64,000 nucleotides of DNA from the NCBI RefSeq assembly GCF_002002885.1, contig NZ_CP019510.1:930001-994000 (forward strand). Reading direction: 5' to 3'. The notes beneath the pieces were generated by a model. That model ran no database searches. It worked only from the letters and a program-made list of their open reading frames with translations, and had not been told where the DNA came from. The translations under genes were made by a program, and so were the position numbers. This DNA comes from Janthinobacterium sp. LM6. GTDB lineage: Bacteria > Pseudomonadota > Gammaproteobacteria > Burkholderiales > Burkholderiaceae_D. Shown piece after piece: positions 1 through 8,833 of the stretch (its first letter is position 1; every line of letters starts with the position of its first letter).

Positions 1-106
1 CAATCGTTATTCCAGCGGCGACAAGCTGCGCTACGAGAAGCAGATGATCGATGACTGGTTTGCCAGCACGTTCGCCACGCAAGTGAAGAGTCCGGTACGC
101 AAATGA
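1..106 (+). CDS. C-terminal end of an unidentified protein (partial)
   Basis: An open frame enters from the left edge and stops with TGA at 104-106, giving a 34-residue C-terminal tail that is rich in charged residues and ends in ...KSPVRK. Nothing in it identifies a family, so no function is proposed. The gene converges with the leftward binding-protein gene that ends at 136, leaving only 29 bp between the two stop codons. That the frame is coding is inferred from its position and its residue mix; the rest of the gene lies outside the window. Confidence 0.5.
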   Translation, partial: NRYSSGDKLRYEKQMIDDWFASTFATQVKSPVRK

Positions 107-135
107 CCTTGCCGCGGCGCGAAGTGCCGGGCTGA

Positions 136-948
136 TTAACGCAAATAAGCGTGTTCGATGCGCGCCAGCTGGCCGCTATGCCGCAGGGCCAGCAGGGCGG
201 CATTCATCTGCGCGACGAAATCGGCCTTGTAGGCCGGCGTGTTGCGCGCGCTGTAGGCGATATACGTGGCTTCGGACGACAATTCCAGCACTTCATGCAA
301 GGCAAAGCCGTAACTGGCCAGTTCACCGCCCAGCCGGCGCGCCGTATGGCGTGCCGCGCCGCGGTCGCTGGCGTAGCAATCGATGCGCCGCAAGGCCAGT
401 TTTTTCAGATTGGCTTCATTGCCCTTGGCCGCTTCCAGGCGCAGCAGTCCCTCGCGGGCCGGCGCCATCAGTTTTTCCGAGAGTAAAAACCCCGTATTGA
501 CGCCGATGGTCAGGCCGGCAAAGTCGGCGGGAAACCGCGTGCGCGGCGTGCGCATGACGGCGTCATGGCAAAACAGCACCACCGATTCACGGTACAGCAT
601 GGCTGAATACGGCTGTACGTAGGGCCGTTCCGTCTTGCGTCCGGGCGGAAACAGGCCGAAAACCTGGCCCTTTTCCAGCGCGTCGAGGCCCCGCTTCCAG
701 GGGCGCGGCTGCAGTTCCAGCCGGTAGCCGGGCATCGCGCTGGCCGCCTGGCGCAGGATATCGACATACATGCCCTTGAAGACGCCGTGTTCCACATAGC
801 TGTACGGTGCATAGTCGTCGTCGCCATACAGGATGACGGTTTGCGGCGCGGCATGGCCGATGCCGGGTGCGGCCATCGCGCAGACGGCAGCCAGCAGGCA
901 GGCGCCGGCGCGGCGCAGGTCAATTTTGCATATCATCCTGACAAGCAT
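136..948 (-). CDS. Periplasmic solute-binding protein, SBP_bac_3 (amino-acid type)
   Basis: Predicted periplasmic protein of about 270 residues. A basic and hydrophobic signal peptide occupies roughly residues 1-33 (ending near GIGHA-AP). The mature part starts with a pattern typical of family 3 solute-binding proteins (DDYAPYSY, then FKGMYVDILR) and continues with the PWKRGLDALEKGQ stretch seen in polar amino-acid binding proteins. No permease or ATPase gene lies beside it, so it may serve a distant ABC transporter or act as a stand-alone sensor. The frame is open further upstream only through a TTG codon; ATG at 948 or at 936 are the plausible starts, and neither has a convincing Shine-Dalgarno sequence. 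The ligand cannot be inferred. Confidence 0.8.
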   Translation of the reverse strand: MLVRMICKIDLRRAGACLLAAVCAMAAPGIGHAAPQTVILYGDDDYAPYSYVEHGVFKGMYVDILRQAASAMPGYRLELQPRPWKRGLDALEKGQVFGLFPPGRKTERPYVQPYSAMLYRESVVLFCHDAVMRTPRTRFPADFAGLTIGVNTGFLLSEKLMAPAREGLLRLEAAKGNEANLKKLALRRIDCYASDRGAARHTARRLGGELASYGFALHEVLELSSEATYIAYSARNTPAYKADFVAQMNAALLALRHSGQLARIEHAYLR

Positions 949-977
949 ACAGGATGACGGCCGGAATGTACCGCGCC

Positions 978-1421
978 TCAATCGATCCAGTTCACCTGTG
1001 GGAACTTGCTGCCGAAATCTTCCGGCATGGGCACGACCTGGCTGAGCTTATAGTTGAAAAACACAAAACCGGACTTGGCCATCGCGATCAGGGTGCTGTC
1101 GCGCGGGCGCGTGATGCGGAAGGTGATGTCGCCGCCATACTTGTTGAAATCCATGACGCCCACTTCGAACAGCAACTGGTCGCGCGCATGGGCTTCGGCG
1201 CGGTAGGTGGTGGCCAGGTCGGTGACGATGATGCCGGTGCCGTCCGCTTCGATGTCGCGCACGCCATATTCGAACAGGAAGCGGGCGCGCGCCTCGGAAA
1301 TCATGGAAATCATGGAATCGTTGCCGAGATGGTTGCCGGCATTGATGTCCGTCGTGCGTACCGTCAGTTGCGAGGAATAGCAGTACTGGTCTTCGGGAAA
1401 TTCGAGTTTCAAACGGGCCAT
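978..1421 (-). CDS. Acyl-CoA thioesterase, hotdog fold (4HBT family)
   Basis: A 147-residue cytoplasmic protein of the YbgC/4HBT hotdog-fold thioesterase group, which hydrolyses acyl-CoA thioesters. The family's N-terminal active-site stretch is visible at about residues 24-34 (TDINAGNHLGND, with Asp, His and Asn in the expected order), followed by the long-helix residues SMISEARARFLFEYGV and the central strands ATTYRAEAHARDQLLFEVGV. Start ATG at 1421 is preceded by AAGAGA at a normal distance. The frame continues upstream without a good start. Leftward, it stands 117 bp after the end of the sorbosone-dehydrogenase-like gene, so it may be transcribed alone. Substrate chain length is unknown. 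Confidence 0.85.
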   Translation of the reverse strand: MARLKLEFPEDQYCYSSQLTVRTTDINAGNHLGNDSMISMISEARARFLFEYGVRDIEADGTGIIVTDLATTYRAEAHARDQLLFEVGVMDFNKYGGDITFRITRPRDSTLIAMAKSGFVFFNYKLSQVVPMPEDFGSKFPQVNWID

Positions 1422-1538
1422 GGTGTTCTCTTGGGCTGGGGCGCAGGGCGCGGCGGAAAAAACCAATTCTAGCCGGTTCCCCGCGCCCCGTCGAAAAACG
1501 TCCCATCGTCCGTGTGCTGCAGGCATCGCGCAGGGGCG

Positions 1539-2987
1539 CTATTTGCGCACGATGCGGTAGACTTTCCCCGTGCCGCTCAGCATGTACAGCTCGTTTTGAC
1601 CATCCTGGCCGAACGACAGGATGTTGCCCACGTTCGCGATGCCCCAGTCCGTCACGGCGGAGGCCGTGCCATTGCTGTAGCTGAAACTTCTCAGCCAGCC
1701 GCTGCAGTAGTCGGAATACAGGTATTGCCCCGCCAGTTCCGGCAGGGCCACGCCCCGGTACACATAGCCGCCCGTGATCGAGCAGCCGCCGGCCGTATCG
1801 TGGCCGTAGGTGATGACGGGCAAGACCAGCCCCGCCTGATTGCAGCCGGCGCTGTTGTAGCACTGCGCGCCTTCCATGACGTTCCAGCCATAGTTGTTGC
1901 CCGCCTGGCCCACGGGCCGCACGTCGACCTCTTCCCAGCTGGCCTGGCCCACGTCGGCGATATACAGCAGCTGGGCCGGCACGTCGAAGGCGTAGCGCCA
2001 CGGATTGCGCAAGCCGTAGGCCCAGATTTCAGGGCGTCCGCCTGCCGCGGCAAAGGGATTGCCGGGTGGAATGGTGTACGGCTGGGCGACGCTGCTGGCG
2101 TTGACGTCCAGGCGCAGCAGCTTGCCCAACAGGACGTTGGTGTTTTGCGCGTTGCCGGGCGGATCGCCCGCGCTGCCGCCGTCGCCCGTGCCCGCATACA
2201 GATAGCCGTCCGGGCCAAAGCTGAGCAAGCCGCCATAGTGGGTGCTGAAGGTGGGGTGGGCAATCGTGAGGATGGTCAACGCCGACAGGGGATCGGCCAC
2301 GTTGGCGTTGCCCGCCGACACTTGCCGCCGCTCGATGACAATGTCGCCGGCCAGGTTGGTGTAATAGATGAAGAAATAGCCATTGCTGGCGTACAGCGGA
2401 TGGAAGGCCAGCGACAGCAAGCCCTGTTCGCCGCTGGTGGTGGTGAGCGTACTGATGTCGAGGAAGGGCGTGGCCTGCAGGCTGCCGTTCTGCAGCACGC
2501 GGATGCGGCCGGGACGCTCAAGGATGAACAAACGGCTGTCGCCCGGTGGCGCCGTGAGGAAGATGGGCGCGTTCAAGCCGCTGGCCACCTCTTGCAGGAC
2601 CAGGGCCAGCGGTGCGCCGGCCGCATACGTGACGCTGGCGCTGGCCGTCGCGCCCGCAGTGACTTGCACCTGCTGCGTGACGGGCGTGGGCGCCAGCGTC
2701 CCCGTGCCTTGCGTCACGCTGGCGGCGCTGACCGCATAGGCGCCGGGCGCCAGGCCAGTGAGCGTGGTGCTGGCCGTCAGCGTCCTGCTGTACGACGCAG
2801 GCCCCGTGAGCGTGACGGCGCCCGCCACGCCGGCCGGCAAGCCGCCGATGGTGACCGTCAGGTTCCCCGTGGCGGCGCCCGGCGCAGGGTGGTGATGGCC
2901 GCCGCCGCAGGCAGCCAACAGCGCCAGGCAGCATGCCAGCAGCAGGGCCAGCCAGGGCAGCGGCAAGCGGGAAAGGAAATGGCGCAT
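1539..2987 (-). CDS. PQQ-dependent sugar dehydrogenase (glucose/sorbosone dehydrogenase family) lipoprotein
   Basis: A 482-residue envelope protein. The N-terminus is a lipoprotein signal with lipobox LLAAC and Cys27 as the lipidated residue, followed by a Gly/His-rich linker. Residues about 40-130 form a small beta-rich domain (IGGLPAGVAGAVTLTGP), possibly a carboxypeptidase-regulatory-like or PEGA-like module. From about residue 145 to the end is the six-bladed propeller of the GSDH family, with characteristic stretches RLFILERPGRIRVL, GLLSLAFHP, GDGGSAGDP and WAYGLRNPWR. Family members oxidise sugars with bound PQQ, but many bacterial homologues have no tested activity. It is divergent from the formaldehyde dehydrogenase gene across 216 bp. 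Confidence 0.85.
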   Translation of the reverse strand: MRHFLSRLPLPWLALLLACCLALLAACGGGHHHPAPGAATGNLTVTIGGLPAGVAGAVTLTGPASYSRTLTASTTLTGLAPGAYAVSAASVTQGTGTLAPTPVTQQVQVTAGATASASVTYAAGAPLALVLQEVASGLNAPIFLTAPPGDSRLFILERPGRIRVLQNGSLQATPFLDISTLTTTSGEQGLLSLAFHPLYASNGYFFIYYTNLAGDIVIERRQVSAGNANVADPLSALTILTIAHPTFSTHYGGLLSFGPDGYLYAGTGDGGSAGDPPGNAQNTNVLLGKLLRLDVNASSVAQPYTIPPGNPFAAAGGRPEIWAYGLRNPWRYAFDVPAQLLYIADVGQASWEEVDVRPVGQAGNNYGWNVMEGAQCYNSAGCNQAGLVLPVITYGHDTAGGCSITGGYVYRGVALPELAGQYLYSDYCSGWLRSFSYSNGTASAVTDWGIANVGNILSFGQDGQNELYMLSGTGKVYRIVRK

Positions 2988-3203
2988 GTCTGTCTCCTGC
3001 GGGAACGCGGCAATCGCTGCTCAATGGGGCTGTGGTTCGTGCCAAGAATGCGCGTCTTTGCGGCGGGAAGTTTGAGCTGGCGCAAACGTACGGCGGCATC
3101 GGACAAATGCGCCGCGTTTTCAGACAAGCGCGCCGCCACTTGCGCCAGCGCGCCCGCCGGCGCCCGATAATGGCGCATCTGAAACCGAGCAGGAATGACA
3201 CAC

Positions 3204-4310
3204 ATGAAAACCAAAGCCGCGATTGCCTGGAAGGCGGGCGCCCCGCTGACCATCGAAGAAGTCGACCTGGCCGGCCCGCGCGCCGGCGAAGTGCTGGTCG
3301 AGCTGAAAGCCACGGGCATCTGCCATACCGATTACTACACCCTGTCCGGCGCCGACCCGGAAGGCATCTTCCCCGCCATCCTCGGCCATGAAGGCGCCGG
3401 CGTCGTCGTCGACGTGGGCCCGGGCGTGACGACGCTGAAGAAGGATGACCACGTCATTCCCCTGTACACGCCGGAATGCCGCCAGTGCAAATTTTGCCTG
3501 TCGCAAAAGACCAATCTGTGCCAGGCCATCCGCTCCACGCAGGGCCGCGGCCTGATGCCGGACGCCACCAGCCGCTTTTCGCTGAATGGCCAGCCGCTGT
3601 TCCACTACATGGGTACGTCCACCTTTTCCAATTACATCGTCGTGCCGGAAATCGCCCTGGCGAAAATCCGCTCCGACGCGCCGTTCGACAAGGTCTGCTA
3701 CATCGGCTGCGGCGTCACCACGGGCGTGGGCGCCGTCCTGTTCTCGGCCAAGGTCGAGGCGGGCGCCAACGTGGCCGTGTTCGGCCTGGGCGGCATCGGC
3801 CTGAACGTGATCCAGGCCGCCAAGATGGTCGGCGCCGATAAAATCATCGGCATCGACATCAATCCGGCGCGCCAGGCCATCGCGCGCAAGTTCGGCATGA
3901 CGCATTTTATCAATCCGAACGAAGTGGACAACGTCGTCGACGCCATCGTGCAACTGACGGACGGCGGCGCCGATTACTCGTTCGAATGCGTCGGCAATAC
4001 GACCCTGATGCGACAGGCGCTCGAGTGCACGCACAAGGGCTGGGGCAAATCGTTCATCATCGGCGTGGCGGCGGCGGGCCAGGAAATTTCCACGCGTCCA
4101 TTCCAGCTGGTGACGGGACGCGAATGGCGCGGTTCGGCCTTCGGCGGCGCGCGGGGCCGCACGGACGTGCCGAAGATCGTCGACTGGTACATGGAAGGCA
4201 AGCTCAACATTGACGACCTGATCACGCACCGCCTGCCGCTCGAACGCATCAACGAAGGCTTCGACCTGATGAAGAGCGGCGAATCGATCCGTTCCGTCGT
4301 GTTGTACTAA
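3204..4310 (+). CDS. frmA: S-(hydroxymethyl)glutathione dehydrogenase / class III alcohol dehydrogenase
   Basis: A 368-residue zinc-dependent dehydrogenase that oxidises S-hydroxymethylglutathione, the adduct of formaldehyde and glutathione, with NAD. Visible features are the catalytic zinc ligands Cys40, His62-Glu63 and the Cys of YIGCGVTTG; the four structural-zinc cysteines 92, 95, 98 and 106; the nucleotide-binding loop GLGGIG; and family-specific stretches (CHTDYYTLSG, RPFQLVTGR). Length and sequence match the E. coli FrmA family end to end. ATG at 3204 aligns with known N-termini, whereas the upstream ATG at 3195 would add three residues. The usual partner, S-formylglutathione hydrolase, and an FrmR regulator are not adjacent, so the detoxification pathway is split in this genome or completed elsewhere. 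Confidence 0.95.
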   Translation: MKTKAAIAWKAGAPLTIEEVDLAGPRAGEVLVELKATGICHTDYYTLSGADPEGIFPAILGHEGAGVVVDVGPGVTTLKKDDHVIPLYTPECRQCKFCLSQKTNLCQAIRSTQGRGLMPDATSRFSLNGQPLFHYMGTSTFSNYIVVPEIALAKIRSDAPFDKVCYIGCGVTTGVGAVLFSAKVEAGANVAVFGLGGIGLNVIQAAKMVGADKIIGIDINPARQAIARKFGMTHFINPNEVDNVVDAIVQLTDGGADYSFECVGNTTLMRQALECTHKGWGKSFIIGVAAAGQEISTRPFQLVTGREWRGSAFGGARGRTDVPKIVDWYMEGKLNIDDLITHRLPLERINEGFDLMKSGESIRSVVLY

Positions 4311-4427
4311 TCTTATCGGATGTACTCATTGCGCAACACTTGACGGACGGGGCAGGGCGGCAGGCTGTACTTCGCCGCCTGCCCCTGCTAGTGTGAAGAT
4401 ATCACCGCCTTGCTTTGGGAGCTGTCC

Positions 4428-4661
4428 ATGTTTGCCACTGCCTACCTCGCCACCTTGCGCCGCATGCTGCCCGTCTTCCTCGGAGCGGCCCTGTCTTCCT
4501 TGCTGGCCTTGTGGTGGAGCAATGCCGCCAGCCTCGCCACGCCCGCCATCTGGCTGGCGCTGCTGGCCACGTATCTGCTGTGCGCACTCCTGTTTACGCC
4601 GCTGGCCCGGCAGAGCCGCCAACTGGCCACGCGCCACGTGCGTCACGGCAAGCCGCGCTGA
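4428..4661 (+). CDS. Small two-helix inner-membrane protein, unknown function
   Basis: A 77-residue protein made of two predicted membrane helices, about residues 12-30 (MLPVFLGAALSSLLALWW) and 37-58 (PAIWLALLATYLLCALLFTP), with a basic C-terminal tail. ATG at 4428 is preceded by GGGAG at good spacing, which supports this start over the ATG at 4410. I do not recognise a family. It sits between frmA and the convergent GlxA-type regulator with only 12 bp to the latter, and may be transcribed alone. Similar short orphan membrane proteins are common, and the coding assignment rests on the membrane pattern and the ribosome-binding site. Confidence 0.55.
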   Translation: MFATAYLATLRRMLPVFLGAALSSLLALWWSNAASLATPAIWLALLATYLLCALLFTPLARQSRQLATRHVRHGKPR

Positions 4662-4673
4662 TTTTTCGCCCAG

Positions 4674-5678
4674 CTAGCGCGCCGTGCTGGAAAAGCGCTC
4701 GCGGTAATCGCGCGGCGTGATGGCGAGTTTCTTTTGAAACAGGCGGCGCAGCCTGTCTTCGCTGTGCAAGCCCGCCTGAACGGCCACCTGTTTTAAGGAA
4801 GACACATTGTCTTCCAGCAAGCGACGCGCCACTTCAAAGCGGGCCGTGTCGATGAATTCCGTGGGACTGGTGCCCGTTTCGCGCTGGAACACGCGCGTAA
4901 AATTGCGTTCGCTCATGGCCAGCCTGGCCGCCAGCAGCGGCACGGTAAGCTCTTCGGCCAGGTGTTCCATGATCCAGCCCTGCAACTGGCGGATGGTCGG
5001 GTGCGTCGTCATCTGGCTCGACAGGTGCACGGAAAACTGCGACTGGCCGCCGGGCCGCTTCAGATACACGACCAGGTCGCGCGCCACTTCCAGCGCGATA
5101 TCGCGGCTGAAATCGTCTTCCACCAGGGCCAGCGCCAGGTCGATGCCGGCCGTCACGCCGGCCGACGTCCAGAATTTCCCTTCCCGCACGAAAATCGCAT
5201 CGGCATTGACCTGTATCAATGGATAGCGCTGGCGCAGGCTGTCCACGGCGCTCCAGTGCGTGGCAGCGCTCTTGCCGTCAAGCACGCCGGCCTCGGCCAG
5301 GAAGAAGCAGCCCGTGCACAGGGCTGCCAGGGTATCGATGCGCGGCGCCGCCTCGGCCACCCAGGCGGCGAGGGCGGGAATGTCCTGCAAGACTTGCTCG
5401 ACGTGGTGGCAGCCGACGATGACGGCCAGGTCGGGCAGGCGGTTCACATCGAGCGCCTTGCTGGCGTGCAGCGACATCAGGGTGTCCGACTCGACCGGGC
5501 CGATGGCTGTCGAGGCGATGCGCACGTCGTAGCCGCCGGGCAGATTGCGCAGGCGCAAATGGGTGTTGGCGTAGTCAAACACTTTCATGGCGCCGATGGC
5601 TTCGAGCGCCTTGAAGCCGGGATAGACGATGATGTCGACAGTGCGCAGGGGGAATTCTTTGGGGCTTTGCTTGATCAT
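4674..5678 (-). CDS. GlxA-family transcriptional regulator (DJ-1/PfpI domain plus AraC HTH)
   Basis: A 334-residue cytoplasmic regulator. Residues about 10-180 form a DJ-1/PfpI-like ligand domain with the nucleophile-elbow region LCTGCFFLAEAG, and residues about 230-334 form an AraC/XylS DNA-binding domain with two helix-turn-helix motifs (LAARLAMSERNFTRVFQRE; QVAVQAGLHSEDRLRRLFQKK). This is the architecture of GlxA, FtrA and related activators. Only a TTG run lies upstream in frame, so ATG at 5678 is taken as the start. It is divergent from the DUF6701 gene (116 bp between starts), making that gene a possible target, but AraC regulators often act elsewhere. The effector is unknown. Confidence 0.88.
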   Translation of the reverse strand: MIKQSPKEFPLRTVDIIVYPGFKALEAIGAMKVFDYANTHLRLRNLPGGYDVRIASTAIGPVESDTLMSLHASKALDVNRLPDLAVIVGCHHVEQVLQDIPALAAWVAEAAPRIDTLAALCTGCFFLAEAGVLDGKSAATHWSAVDSLRQRYPLIQVNADAIFVREGKFWTSAGVTAGIDLALALVEDDFSRDIALEVARDLVVYLKRPGGQSQFSVHLSSQMTTHPTIRQLQGWIMEHLAEELTVPLLAARLAMSERNFTRVFQRETGTSPTEFIDTARFEVARRLLEDNVSSLKQVAVQAGLHSEDRLRRLFQKKLAITPRDYRERFSSTAR

Positions 5679-5793
5679 GCGATATGCGCGAGGGAGATAA
5701 ATACTGCCATAATGCAACAACAGCGATGGCGTAGGTTAGCATGAAATAATCCGCGCGCCCGCTGGCTCCCCACCCACCGGATTCCTCGATATC

Positions 5794-8745
5794 GTGCGCT
5801 TACTCCACATTTTTGCCGCCCTGACATTGCTGCTGGGCTCATCCCTTGCCCACGCGGCCACGCTCAACTTCAATGGCGGCGCCGTCAGCGGCTGCACCCT
5901 GCCGGCGTCCAGCACCCAATATACTTGCGCCTCGCTGGCGCTGAGCTCTACCGACGTCATCGTCATCGGCAGCGCGTATGCCGTGACGGTCAACAGTTCC
6001 CTGGCGATGAGCTATAACCAGGGTTTGACGATGAGCGGCGATGCCACGCTGACGGTCAAGGGCAACCTGGATATCAAGGATATCAATCCGCCGAACCTGA
6101 AAGTAACGGGGGGCAACCTGACAGCCGAAGGCGGCACTTTCCTCATGGGCGCGCAGGAACAGACCGTCACGGCCAATATTTCCGCCACCACCATCAAGAT
6201 GGGCTCGAACAACGTCAAGGTGACGGGCAAGATCAGCGCCAAGGGCCCGGTGGAAATCGCCTCGGGTTCCGTCATTAACGGGCCCATCAGCGGTACCGTC
6301 GTCAATATCCTGCCCGCCAGTACCCGCATCCAGGGCGATATCACGGCGACCACTTCACTGACCATCGGTTCCGGCAGCCAGGTGACGGGCAACCTGAAAT
6401 CGCCGACCATCGACTTGAAGGCATCGGGCCTGCTCGTCACGGGCGACGTGGAGGCCAGCAATTCCTTGTCGATCGCTTCCGGCAATGGCATCAAGGGCAA
6501 TGTGGACGCCGGCGAGGTGACGCTCGACTCGTCCAACGCCTACATCACGGGCAACGCCAAGGTCGACCACATCACCCTGGGCTGGCAGGGCAGGGTGCAG
6601 CAAACCATCACTTGCAAGGCGTATACGCCGTCGAACCCGTGCAGCTGCGTGACGAACAACAGCGGCTGGGCCTTCAATGAGCCGATGGGGCCAAAGTGCG
6701 GCCCCAGTACGCCGAGCGGACTGCACCATTTCCAGATAGATCACCCGCTGACGGCGCTTACTTGCCAGGTACCCACGGTGAAAGTGACGGCCTGCGCCGA
6801 TGCCAGCTGCAGCGCGGTCTACAAGGGTAGTCCCAGCCCCAGCGTCACCGTCAGCCCTGGCGGCGTGCCGACGCAGATCGATGCCAGCGGCGTCAACGCC
6901 AATGTCGCGGTGCGCCAGACCACGGTGGGCATCGCCACGCTGAGCCTGGTCAGCACACCCGCCACGACGGGGGCGCTGGTGTGCAAGAGCGGCGGCAATA
7001 CGAGCAATTGCCAGATCAGCTTTCTCTCCAGCGGCTTCCAGGTGAGCGGCATTCCGCGCTACGCGGAAGTGGCGGAAGCCTTGGTAATCAGCGCCTTGCA
7101 AGTAGCGCCCAACGATCCGACCGCTTGCGTGACCATGTTCGCCAACCAGAACAAGGACTTGAACCTGACTTGTGCGTACAGCAATCCGGACAAGGGGACA
7201 TTGCCTGCGCGCATCTTTGACAGCGCCAAAAATAGTTATGTTGCCCTGGCGGCCAGCGACCAGAGCAGCTGCGCCGTGGCGAGCACCAAGGTGAATGTGA
7301 CGTTCGGCGCCGATGGCGTGGCCAGGCCGAACATGCTGTATGCCGATGCGGGAGCGCTGCTGCTGACAGCCTCCTACAAGCCGGACAGCGGCAGCGACAA
7401 AGGTTTGGAGATGAGCGGCAGCGGCACGGTCATCGTGGCGCCAGCGAAATTTCTGTTCACGAAGCTGGCGCCGACGCAGCGCGCGGGCCTGGCGGCGGCG
7501 CCCTTGACGCCCGGTGCGACCATCATGCTGTCGGCCGTCAACGCGCTCGATGCCGTGACGAAGAATTTCGGCAACGAAAGCGGTGTCGCCGTGCAAAAAG
7601 TCGTGCTCGGCCGTAATCTGCAGGCGCCGCTCTATACAGGCGTAGCCAATCCGGAAGTTGGCGGCGATCTCGATTTTGTGAAGAAAGGGGGCGTCATCAC
7701 GGCGCCGCCGCTGGTCTGGCCCGAAGTGGGCAAGATCAATTTCACGGCTGCGCTGCAAAACGGTTATCTGGGCAGCAGCCTGACGTCGCCGGGACCGAGC
7801 GACGCTGTGCTCTTTTATCCGCATCATTTCGTGACGGAACTGGTTATCAAGCAAGTGGACCTCCCGGGGGGGGCGAAGACGGAGTTTCCTTTCCCGTGCA
7901 GCGCGCCGCTCGCCTGCGCCGGCAACCGCGCCGTGTACTCGCGCCAGCCCTTCGATCTGACCATCCGCGCTCAGAATTCCGGCGGCGTGGATACCAAGAA
8001 TTTCGACGCCAGGAATGACGACATCAACAAAACGCAAGTATCGCTGGTTCCGTATGACGCGGCCACGGGGAAGAACAGCTATCCGCCCACGGCGCCATCG
8101 GGCAGCACGCTGACGGATGGGGCAACAGCACCTGCGGCCGTGACGGGCGTCCCCGTCACCAGTTTCAGCAATGGCATCGCCACGCGCCCCATCGCCTACA
8201 GCTTCCCCGCCGCCTATGCCGTGCCCAAGGAGCCGACAGCGCTGGCATTGCCGACGGGGCTGCTGTTGCGCGCGACGTATGCCTATCCGGCGGCTGGCAA
8301 TGTGAGCTCGGCGCCGGCCGATGGCAAGGAAGCGCAGCTGACCGTGCTCACGGGCCGCCTGATGGTGCCGCATGACTACGGTTCCGAGCGCTATCCTGTG
8401 CGCCTGGCCGTGCAGACGCAGTACTGGGACGGCAAGACCTGGGTCACCAGTCTGCTGGACAGCATCAGCGCCTTCGGCAGCGCGCAGGTGGTGTTTGCCA
8501 ATTGCAAGAAAACACTGGCGTGCAAGGACTTTGCATTCCCCGCTGGCACGATTATTACTTATACGTTTGACAAGGGCATCTTGCCGCCGAATAAGCGCCT
8601 GATTGTGGCGGCGCCCGGCGCCGGCAAGACCGGCAGCGTCGATGTGTCCGTGTCCGGCATTGCGTACTTGCCCAGCACCGTGGGCACCGTCGTCTTTGGC
8701 GTCTTCAAGTCGGGCCCGGTGATTTACCTGCGCGAGATGTATTGA
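5794..8745 (+). CDS. Large secreted DUF6701 (MshQ-like) protein with beta-helix N-terminal region
   Basis: A 983-residue secreted protein starting with GTG at 5794. Residues 1-21 are a signal peptide (cleavage near SLAHA-A). Residues about 25-270 consist of short beta-solenoid repeats of the type TxNLKVTGxNLTAEGG and SGSQVTGNLKSPTIDL, resembling polymer-forming or bactofilin-like repeats. A Cys-rich linker follows (CKAYTPSNPCSC). From about residue 310 to the end is a long beta-rich region resembling DUF6701, including VKVTACADASC, FLFTKLAPTQRAG, DFAFPAGTIITYTFDKG and a terminal ...GPVIYLREMY. In other proteobacteria DUF6701 proteins sit at the end of MSHA-type pilin operons and are thought to be pilus-associated. 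No pilin genes are adjacent here, so this copy is an orphan and its role is unproven. Confidence 0.75.
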   Translation: MRLLHIFAALTLLLGSSLAHAATLNFNGGAVSGCTLPASSTQYTCASLALSSTDVIVIGSAYAVTVNSSLAMSYNQGLTMSGDATLTVKGNLDIKDINPPNLKVTGGNLTAEGGTFLMGAQEQTVTANISATTIKMGSNNVKVTGKISAKGPVEIASGSVINGPISGTVVNILPASTRIQGDITATTSLTIGSGSQVTGNLKSPTIDLKASGLLVTGDVEASNSLSIASGNGIKGNVDAGEVTLDSSNAYITGNAKVDHITLGWQGRVQQTITCKAYTPSNPCSCVTNNSGWAFNEPMGPKCGPSTPSGLHHFQIDHPLTALTCQVPTVKVTACADASCSAVYKGSPSPSVTVSPGGVPTQIDASGVNANVAVRQTTVGIATLSLVSTPATTGALVCKSGGNTSNCQISFLSSGFQVSGIPRYAEVAEALVISALQVAPNDPTACVTMFANQNKDLNLTCAYSNPDKGTLPARIFDSAKNSYVALAASDQSSCAVASTKVNVTFGADGVARPNMLYADAGALLLTASYKPDSGSDKGLEMSGSGTVIVAPAKFLFTKLAPTQRAGLAAAPLTPGATIMLSAVNALDAVTKNFGNESGVAVQKVVLGRNLQAPLYTGVANPEVGGDLDFVKKGGVITAPPLVWPEVGKINFTAALQNGYLGSSLTSPGPSDAVLFYPHHFVTELVIKQVDLPGGAKTEFPFPCSAPLACAGNRAVYSRQPFDLTIRAQNSGGVDTKNFDARNDDINKTQVSLVPYDAATGKNSYPPTAPSGSTLTDGATAPAAVTGVPVTSFSNGIATRPIAYSFPAAYAVPKEPTALALPTGLLLRATYAYPAAGNVSSAPADGKEAQLTVLTGRLMVPHDYGSERYPVRLAVQTQYWDGKTWVTSLLDSISAFGSAQVVFANCKKTLACKDFAFPAGTIITYTFDKGILPPNKRLIVAAPGAGKTGSVDVSVSGIAYLPSTVGTVVFGVFKSGPVIYLREMY

Positions 8746-8833
8746 GCCAGGACAAAGGGTGGGCGCAGAAAGAGGGAAAAACCAGTAACATGCCTGGCTG
8801 TGGCATTCCCCCCAACCTCAGACTGGAGTTTCT

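Noticed and set aside
6355..8373. A 672-codon minus-strand frame opposite the DUF6701 gene
   Set aside because: No domain and shadow-like composition; the plus strand has a signal peptide and family repeats.
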